From the NCBI GenBank assembly GCA_002368955.1, contig DFDY01000029.1, positions 1-11,624 of the forward strand: a stretch of 11,624 nt of DNA, given 5' to 3'. A program made the translations under genes and the position numbers. The notes beneath the pieces are model-generated. The model searched no databases. It was not told the DNA's origin and saw nothing but the letters and a program-made list of their open reading frames with translations. Shown piece after piece: positions 5,926 through 11,624 of this stretch (positions are counted from its first letter, which is position 1; each line of letters starts with the position of its first letter). This DNA comes from Bacteroidales bacterium UBA3816. GTDB lineage: Bacteria; Bacteroidota; Bacteroidia; Bacteroidales; P3.

Positions 5926-7893
5926 ATGCGATATTGCCGTTCGATTCTTATATCGCTCTTGATTGTCATCTCTGCTGTGGCACAGGCTCAGATAACGCCG
6001 CGTTGTAACATCTCTTTCACTGTGGAGGACACGTTGCTTCTGCCGGGTGCTAGGCCTGAGAACGACTCTGTGCGTTTCCATCTGCGGGCTTCGGTTGAGG
6101 CAGACAGCCTTTTCTGGTCGCCCGCGGCACTGTTCTCTAATGTGGGAGTTTCCGAACAATGGATTACGCTGGGGTGTGGAGACACTCTGATGGTGAGCCT
6201 CACCGGCTATTTCCGCAATGTCAACCTCTTCCACTGGCAGCAGCCGGGCTTCGTCCGCACCCATACAGGTTACAACTATGTTGCCACGCCTGACGACGGC
6301 AGCCTCTGCCTGCCGCGCAGTATCACCACAGAGACCAATCTTGGGCAGCTCTGCCCAGATTTGACCATGAACAACTACCAGAACGCTATCGTCCTGCGCA
6401 CTGATACCCTCCGCCCGTATGGCGATTCGGTTCCAGTTTTTTTTGACTATGATTCCAACCGCCGTACCGAGACTTTCACCACGCTGTTAGGCAGCCTTCG
6501 GCAACTGCCCTCCGACAGTAACTATGTTCCTTTCTATGTAGACACTATCGAAATGTGGAATCCCATGCGCAGCCACACCTTTGTGTTCAACCTCAACTAC
6601 TATAACTATCAACTCAATGGCGACACGTTGGCCGCACTGCCCTCCCTTTGCTATTCGTGGGAGATAGACGACACGGCACGCATCTTCTTCTCTGTGGGTC
6701 ACAATGTCCGCATGTGCGACACCACTTTCTTCTATGGAAATGTAGAGTTGCCCCGTACGGGGGTTAGTCCCTCACAAAGCAACATGCATACGCATTACTT
6801 CAACTCCACGCCTCGGCCCCATGGCATCGCAGTCTTCCGTTTGTACGAGACCCCCACGCCCTACTATCGCACCGCGCCTTACGTTTGCATCAACCGACTG
6901 GAGATGTTGGGCGACTGCTGGGCTTCCGACAGCCTGCTGCTGGCGGTTCCCCCTTGTGGTTGTCAGGTGCGCGACACGATGGATCGTTCGGTTTGCCGAA
7001 GTCAGATGCCATACACATGGCAAGGGATCACCTTTGAGCATCCTGGTACCGATTCGTTGCTAATACAATCATCCCTTTGCGACACCTTCCGCATCTTGCA
7101 GCTCTCTTTGCTTCCCGACGACACCCTTTCGCACTCCGACACCATTGTGGAAAACTCGCTCCCTTGGAACTATCATGGCCACATCTATCATGCCTCGGGG
7201 CTCGACACCCTGCCCGTTTCGGGCGTGCTGCCCGCCTGCGACACACTGCTTTATTACAGCCTGACGGTCGTCCCCAACGTGTTCGATACCACCTACACCT
7301 ACATCTGCCCCAGTGAGCTGCCCTATACCCTTGCGGGCGAAACGGTGACCGGCGACACACTCATCAACCTCACCTTGCAGGGCTCCCTAGGACAAGACAG
7401 CACGGTCAGCCACTATCTCTTTGTCAACTACGACAGCGACACAACCCTCTACGACACCATCACCGACGAACAGTTGCCGTGGGCGTTTCTGGGGTCTGTC
7501 TTCACCGACACAGCCAGCAACTATCCCATCGTCATCCCCAACGAGGCGGGTTGCGACAGCATCATCCACTACAACCTCTACATTTTTTGGAGTGGTGACC
7601 ATTGCGACAGCCTGTTGCAGTTTCCCAACATGGTTACGCCAAATGGTGACGGCCAAAATGACCGCTTTGTCATTGTGGGACTGGTCGAAAACCAGTGCTA
7701 CCCCTACAATGCCCTTTTCATATATGACCGCACTGGCCGCTTGGTGTTCCATGCCTATAACATCAGCCGCGACGACCAGTTTTGGAATCCTGCCGACCGC
7801 CATATGCCTGCAGGCACTTACTTCTACCGCTTTGTCGGTCGCGGTCTTGAACACTCCACCCAACACCAAGGCTGCATAGAACTGCTACGATGA
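5926..7893 (+). CDS. T9SS type-B secreted repeat protein with CHU_C sorting domain
   Basis: This 655-residue protein has an N-terminal signal peptide (about 1-22, ending AVAQAQ). At 566-655 it has a gliding-motility-associated C-terminal (CHU_C, type-B T9SS sorting) domain with FPNMVTPNGDGQNDRF (566-581), IYDRTGRLVFHAYN (599-612) and PAGTYFYRF (628-636). It should be exported by Sec and carried across the outer membrane by type IX secretion. Residues 348-555 contain four degenerate modules of about 52 residues, with conserved D(T/S), LPYTW/LPW-like and CD(S/T)-type positions (starts near 348, 398, 452 and 504). The first 345 residues match no family I recognise; they are rich in Asp, Thr, Tyr and scattered Cys and probably form beta domains. 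Its TGA stop overlaps the next ATG (ATGA, 7890-7893), implying translational coupling. It is likely a surface or adhesion protein; the ligand is unknown. Confidence 0.85.
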   Translation: MRYCRSILISLLIVISAVAQAQITPRCNISFTVEDTLLLPGARPENDSVRFHLRASVEADSLFWSPAALFSNVGVSEQWITLGCGDTLMVSLTGYFRNVNLFHWQQPGFVRTHTGYNYVATPDDGSLCLPRSITTETNLGQLCPDLTMNNYQNAIVLRTDTLRPYGDSVPVFFDYDSNRRTETFTTLLGSLRQLPSDSNYVPFYVDTIEMWNPMRSHTFVFNLNYYNYQLNGDTLAALPSLCYSWEIDDTARIFFSVGHNVRMCDTTFFYGNVELPRTGVSPSQSNMHTHYFNSTPRPHGIAVFRLYETPTPYYRTAPYVCINRLEMLGDCWASDSLLLAVPPCGCQVRDTMDRSVCRSQMPYTWQGITFEHPGTDSLLIQSSLCDTFRILQLSLLPDDTLSHSDTIVENSLPWNYHGHIYHASGLDTLPVSGVLPACDTLLYYSLTVVPNVFDTTYTYICPSELPYTLAGETVTGDTLINLTLQGSLGQDSTVSHYLFVNYDSDTTLYDTITDEQLPWAFLGSVFTDTASNYPIVIPNEAGCDSIIHYNLYIFWSGDHCDSLLQFPNMVTPNGDGQNDRFVIVGLVENQCYPYNALFIYDRTGRLVFHAYNISRDDQFWNPADRHMPAGTYFYRFVGRGLEHSTQHQGCIELLR

Positions 7894-9089
7894 AAACACT
7901 AGTCAACATATTTGACCCCGACGAGCCCCTGGCCGCCTATCTCTTCCTGAAACAGTACTACACAGCGGGCGACCGCCTGCTTTTTGTCTCCACCCGCGAC
8001 CAAAAAGAGGACGTGGCCCCCTATGCCGCCCTCTTCCGCATTCCGCGGGAGCAAATCACCATCATCTCCTTCCGGCGCAGCGAGGACAGCTACATCTACG
8101 AGCGCATCTGCCGTCGTATGCGGTCGCAGCTCGATAAGGAAATGGAGTATTGGGTCAATCTGGCCGGAGGTTCGCGTTATTCGGCCTTGGCCATCCAGCA
8201 TGTGTTCGAGCAGTTCAACGCTCGGTTCTATTATGTCCAGACGCGCGAAAACCTTATCGTGAGCTCAGTCTTCGACGACAGCATCTACGATAACGACGAC
8301 ACCATCGAGCCCATCACCTACCGCATGACCATTGGCGAGTATCTACAGCTACATGGCCTCCTTCACGATGCCGACACCCGTCGGCACACCCCCATCCGCA
8401 GCTTTGAAGACTGTCTCCGCATCTTCGAGTGTTTCAAGGCGCGCCGGCTGACCTCAGAAGCCTACCATACGCTTGAGTTGCTCCGCATTCACTATCGTGG
8501 CTCGCGTCGTGCCGTGCTTCTTGCCGCCATTGCCAAAGGGGCTTCGCGCAGCAAGGAACCTGCCCCCGGCATCTCCCACCTGCTTGGACAGCTGGGCTTT
8601 GTGCCTCGCGACCCCGACCGCCTTTCGCCAGACGAACTTGACTATCTCACCGGTGGCTGGTTCGAAGAGTATGTCTATTATATCATTGTGCGCCATGTCC
8701 ATCCCCAACAGGCCGCCATCGGGGTTCGCATCTCCCGTCCTGGCAGCCACCAGCACAACAACGAACTCGACGTGGTCTTCATCAAGGCCAACACCCTCTT
8801 TGTGGTGGAGTGCAAGACAGGTGTGGCCACCGACCACCTCTTCAATGAGATAGTCTACAAAGCCTGTGCCCTTAAGGAGACATTCCTGGGGCTCTCCAGC
8901 CGCTCCTACATCTTCACTCTCAAGAACGACCACGACCATCATCTGGCTCAGGTGGCCGACATCATGGGTGTCACCCTCTGCCCCAAAGGCACCCTCACCG
9001 ACCCCGGCAAGATGCAAAAGGTCTTCGATGCCATCATACGACAGTCACACGAATTGAGAATTTGTGATAAAGTAAAAGGTAAAAACTAA
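7890..9089 (+). CDS. Card1/Can2-like CARF-domain nuclease (DUF1887 family)
   Basis: This 399-residue protein resembles Card1/Can2 effectors, dimeric nucleases switched on when cyclic oligoadenylate binds their CARF domain. Residues 1-150 look like a CARF Rossmann domain: MKTLVNIFDPDEPLAA, then VSTRDQKEDVAPY, then the ligand-loop region VNLAGGSRYSALA (89-101), where classical proteins have N-x-TGGTK. Residues about 165-250 form a helical linker. The C-terminal part is a PD-(D/E)xK nuclease: GGWFEEYVYYIIV (255-267), NELDVVF (291-297) and LFVVECKTG (303-311), with catalytic candidates E259/E260, D294, E307 and K309 all present. The length matches the family (about 370-400). The start is set by the ATGA overlap with the preceding gene. 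The last 14 or so residues (from SHELRIC) are encoded by intergenic-type repeat DNA. Family assignment is confident; cyclic-nucleotide control is inferred. No CRISPR array or cas10 is visible nearby. Confidence 0.85.
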   Translation: MKTLVNIFDPDEPLAAYLFLKQYYTAGDRLLFVSTRDQKEDVAPYAALFRIPREQITIISFRRSEDSYIYERICRRMRSQLDKEMEYWVNLAGGSRYSALAIQHVFEQFNARFYYVQTRENLIVSSVFDDSIYDNDDTIEPITYRMTIGEYLQLHGLLHDADTRRHTPIRSFEDCLRIFECFKARRLTSEAYHTLELLRIHYRGSRRAVLLAAIAKGASRSKEPAPGISHLLGQLGFVPRDPDRLSPDELDYLTGGWFEEYVYYIIVRHVHPQQAAIGVRISRPGSHQHNNELDVVFIKANTLFVVECKTGVATDHLFNEIVYKACALKETFLGLSSRSYIFTLKNDHDHHLAQVADIMGVTLCPKGTLTDPGKMQKVFDAIIRQSHELRICDKVKGKN

Positions 9090-9198
9090 AAACTAAAAAG
9101 GTGGGCGAGGTTGAGAGTTGAGAGTTGAGAATTGAGAGGGCGGGGGCCGTTCGGAATTGAGAATTAAAAAATTATAGACTCAGAATAAAGAATTGAAA
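9051..9198 (+). repeat. Degenerate heptad and A-rich tandem repeats between the CARF and DUF4846 genes
   Basis: Four contiguous 7-mers occur at 9111-9138 (TTGAGAG, TTGAGAG, TTGAGAA, TTGAGAG). The 12-mer GAATTGAGAATT occurs exactly at 9051-9062, inside the CARF gene's 3' end, and at 9154-9165. A further variant, AGAATTGAAATTG, covers the TTG start at 9193. AAAAACT occurs twice in tandem at 9081-9094, spanning the CARF stop codon. I see no terminator. The repeats look like replication-slippage products in spacer DNA. Confidence 0.7.
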
Positions 9199-10008
9199 TT
9201 GCGTAAATTACCAATCCTCCTGTTGCTTGCTTTGGCCATTCTGTCAGTCTTGACAATTTGTCTTCGCAGCTATTATACCACCAGCAACCCAAGGAATGCG
9301 GCCACGGTGGGCGCCATACAGCCGCCCCGAGGCTATGAGCGTGTCCCAGTTCCGCAGGGCAGCTACGGGGCCTATTTGCGATCCCTTCTCTTGCAGCCCA
9401 AGGGCAGCAAGCTCCACCTCTATAGTGGGCAGGTGGCCAAACGGCAAATACTCTCTGCTGCCATAGTTGAGCAGCCATTGCTAGGCAAAAACGAACAGTG
9501 CGCCGATGTGGCCATGCGCCTGCACGACGAATACCTCTGGTTGCAACGAGACTATGAAAACATCACTCACACCGATGTGTGCGGCAATCGAAGAACCTAT
9601 CTGGGTGGCGACTCCCGTGCCGATTTTGAGAAATATCTTATGGGTGTTTTTGAATGGTGCAATACCAGAAGCCTTTATGAGGAGACCGACTCCATAGCCT
9701 TCTTGGAAGTTATGCCCGGCGATGTCTTGGTCCATCTTACACGACCTGGCGACCGCTACGGACATGCTGTCGTTGTGGCCGACGTGGCTCGCAACCGTCG
9801 TGGAGATATAGCCATCCTTTGTATCGAGGGCAACACCCCTGCACGACAGAAACACGTGGTTCGCAACCTTAATCCCATTCGCAACCCCTGGCACATCATC
9901 CGTCCCGGAACCCATACTATTCGATTCATCAAAAGCCGTTTCTACCCGGGCGAAATGCGCAGGATAGGCACTAGTCAATTATCAATTCAACACAATATTA
10001 CATTATGA
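9193..10008 (+). CDS. Membrane-anchored DUF4846-like protein (TTG start)
   Basis: This 271-residue protein has an N-terminal hydrophobic segment (about 6-24), either a signal anchor or an uncleaved signal, so it probably faces the periplasm. The rest resembles the Bacteroidetes family DUF4846, with YERVPVPQGSYGAYLRSL (48-65), GSKLHLYSGQ (71-80), EQCADVAMRLHDEYLW (101-116), VFEWCNTRSL (152-161), PGDVLV (175-180), YGHAVVVADVA (189-199) and EGNTPARQ (212-219). Cys103 followed by a helix, and His191 opening a strand after a PGD motif, recall the Cys/His arrangement of NlpC/P60- or CHAP-like peptidases, but this is inference. No ATG lies between the in-frame stop at 9175 and the conserved region, so TTG at 9193 (or 9199) must be the start if the hydrophobic segment is translated. 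Its TGA overlaps the next ATG (ATGA, 10005-10008). The last residues (from TSQLSIQ) come from repeat DNA. Confidence 0.75.
   Translation: MKLRKLPILLLLALAILSVLTICLRSYYTTSNPRNAATVGAIQPPRGYERVPVPQGSYGAYLRSLLLQPKGSKLHLYSGQVAKRQILSAAIVEQPLLGKNEQCADVAMRLHDEYLWLQRDYENITHTDVCGNRRTYLGGDSRADFEKYLMGVFEWCNTRSLYEETDSIAFLEVMPGDVLVHLTRPGDRYGHAVVVADVARNRRGDIAILCIEGNTPARQKHVVRNLNPIRNPWHIIRPGTHTIRFIKSRFYPGEMRRIGTSQLSIQHNITL
9976..9989 (+). repeat. Heptad repeat at the 3' end of the DUF4846-like gene
   Basis: CAATTAT (9976-9982) and CAATTCA (9983-9989) are adjacent units. They resemble the reverse complement of the AATTGAG/TGAATTG heptads elsewhere in the window. They encode part of the C-terminal tail SQLSIQHN. 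Confidence 0.45.
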
Positions 10009-11156
10009 AAAAAATCTCCTTTTCTTTCCTCTTCCTGCTGCTCATGTCCATGCCCTCCTGGGCCAACGACGGTGTCTACTACACCTCGGGCAACCAGCTG
10101 GTGCCTATGCAGGAAACCGATGTCAGCGTACGTAAAGAGGTCCTCACCATCACCCTCTTGGATAGTTCGGTTGCCTTGGTGGATGTCTACTATGAGTTTT
10201 TCAACCCCAATGCAACTGCCAAGACGGTCCTCATGGGCTTTGAGGCCGACCCGCCGTCGGGCGATTACCCACAATTCAGCTGGGGTGGGGGACACCCGTT
10301 CATCGGCGGTTTCACCGTCGAGGTGAATGGTCGCACACTCTCTTTCCGCAACGGCATCTGCCTGCTAGGCAGCCGTAAACTAGACACCATCACCTTGGGC
10401 GATAAATATCAACTTGACGAGAGTGGTTATATTTTTGAGAAAGCCACAGACCGATACCCCGAGGTTGCCTTTGTCTACTACTTCGATGCCACCTTTCAGC
10501 CGGGACTCAACCGTGTGCACCATACCTACACTTTTCGCCCCGCCAATAGCAACGCCAGTAGCTTTTCCGTAGACTACAAGCTCACCCCGGCTGCCCGCTG
10601 GGCCAATGGGCAGATAGACGACTTCACCCTCGTGGTGCGGGCCCACCATACGGCCAAGCATTTTGTCATTGCCGACAGCATCTTCCCCATTCCTCAGTTC
10701 ACCCTCACCGAAGGCACTGGTAAACACCGCCACACGGCCACCTGTTTCTGGCAGCAACCTGGCCACGAGTTCTCCTTACGCAATGGTTCGTACACACTCC
10801 ACGTGCGCCATTTTAAGCCCTGCAGGGAGTTGAGTATCGTCTCCGCCGACAACTGTCTTGCCTTTCAAGACTTCTATGCCGACCATATCGACCTGCCTTT
10901 TGGTTTCGCTTACGATAGATCCAGTTGTCTAGGCCTTTGGTACCAGGCCAGCATGCTCCCGCGTGACGAGGCCTTTCGCCGCCGCATCGCCCGCAACCTG
11001 CCCTATGCCCACCGTGGCCGCGTGTTCAAATCCCCCGAACTCCAAAAATATTTCGAGTCGCTCTGGTGGTATATGCCCGACCCCGACTATGTCGACGACC
11101 CCTCCGACTTCACCGAATGCGACCGCGAATATATCAAGTGGGGCAAGGGTGAATGA
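10005..11156 (+). CDS. Secreted DUF4424-like protein with C-terminal YARHG domain
   Basis: This 383-residue protein has a cleavable signal peptide (1-20, MPSWA before NDG). Residues about 21-270 are beta-rich and begin NDGVYYTSGNQLVPMQETD (21-39), followed by SVRKEVLTITLLDSSVALVDV and VYYEFFNPNA (61-70). This pattern resembles DUF4424-type exported proteins of Bacteroidetes. The C-terminus holds a YARHG domain: RNLPYAHRGRVFKSPELQKY (330-349) followed by FESLWWYMP (350-358). Here the name-giving motif reads YAHRG, so the usual Arg-His pair is swapped. YARHG domains occur at the ends of extracellular or cell-wall-associated bacterial proteins; their function is not established. The start is fixed by the signal peptide and by the ATGA overlap with the upstream gene. 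It is the last gene of the set, with a terminator 60 nt downstream. Biological role unknown. Confidence 0.75.
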   Translation: MKKISFSFLFLLLMSMPSWANDGVYYTSGNQLVPMQETDVSVRKEVLTITLLDSSVALVDVYYEFFNPNATAKTVLMGFEADPPSGDYPQFSWGGGHPFIGGFTVEVNGRTLSFRNGICLLGSRKLDTITLGDKYQLDESGYIFEKATDRYPEVAFVYYFDATFQPGLNRVHHTYTFRPANSNASSFSVDYKLTPAARWANGQIDDFTLVVRAHHTAKHFVIADSIFPIPQFTLTEGTGKHRHTATCFWQQPGHEFSLRNGSYTLHVRHFKPCRELSIVSADNCLAFQDFYADHIDLPFGFAYDRSSCLGLWYQASMLPRDEAFRRRIARNLPYAHRGRVFKSPELQKYFESLWWYMPDPDYVDDPSDFTECDREYIKWGKGE

Positions 11157-11216
11157 TTCCCCCTTTACTATAATAGACAAGTAATTCCAGCTAGTTTTTT
11201 TGAAATAACACATTGT

Positions 11217-11256
11217 AAAAAACAGGAAGGCACTGCAGCGGGCCTTCCTGTTTTTT
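11217..11256. terminator. Perfect 15-bp intrinsic terminator, probably bidirectional
   Basis: AAAAAACAGGAAGGC (11217-11231) pairs perfectly with GCCTTCCTGTTTTTT (11242-11256) around a 10-nt loop. The A-run on the left and T-run on the right make it functional on either strand. It ends the second gene set and would also block transcription coming from the insertion-sequence side. Confidence 0.9.

Positions 11257-11624
<368 letters not shown>

Noticed and set aside
9051..9198. Possible CRISPR array near the CARF gene
   Set aside because: The repeats are 7- to 12-bp units in direct or near-direct tandem without spacers of constant length. They are slippage-type repeats, not CRISPR.

Overview
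The window looks like chromosomal DNA from a member of the Bacteroidales (Bacteroidota); I cannot fix the genus. Four things point there. One is a textbook Bacteroidetes promoter (TTTG, 19 nt, TATTTTTG) ahead of the first gene. Start codons follow A-rich leaders without Shine-Dalgarno sequences. One protein ends in a type IX secretion (T9SS) type-B sorting domain of the CHU_C kind. The methylmalonyl-CoA/propionate gene order is typical of the order. Intergenic DNA is very AT-rich compared with the genes.

Region 1 (1-451) has no gene. It holds a small hairpin, a short inverted repeat and the promoter for the following operon. Region 2 (452-5811) is the succinate-to-propionate operon: methylmalonyl-CoA epimerase, the carboxyltransferase (alpha) subunit of the Na+-pumping methylmalonyl-CoA decarboxylase, a small 17-cysteine lipoprotein, an unusually large OadG-type (gamma) subunit with an extra periplasmic domain, the biotin carrier subunit, and the multi-spanning OadB/MmdB (beta) Na+ pump. 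It closes with a strong intrinsic terminator at 5779-5811. Together these proteins would epimerise methylmalonyl-CoA and decarboxylate its (S) form to propionyl-CoA, coupling the reaction to Na+ export. The lipoprotein and the enlarged gamma subunit are the odd members.

Region 3 (5812-11256) is a more accessory-looking four-gene set on the same strand. It encodes a T9SS-B exported repeat protein, a Card1/Can2-like CARF-nuclease (DUF1887 family) joined to it by an ATGA stop/start overlap, a membrane-anchored DUF4846-type protein starting at TTG, and a secreted DUF4424-like protein with a C-terminal YARHG domain, again joined by an ATGA overlap. A perfect 15-bp terminator stem follows. The CARF-nuclease is of the kind that serves as a cyclic-oligoadenylate-activated effector in type III CRISPR immunity, yet no CRISPR array, cas10 or cyclase is visible here. 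This pairing of a putative nucleotide-sensing nuclease with secreted proteins is the least explained part of the window.

Region 4 (11257-11624) is AT-rich DNA leading into the 5' part of an IS5-like transposase gene, cut by the window edge. Degenerate 7-bp repeats (AATTGAG/CAATTNN types) are scattered between genes and run into the 3' ends of two of them.
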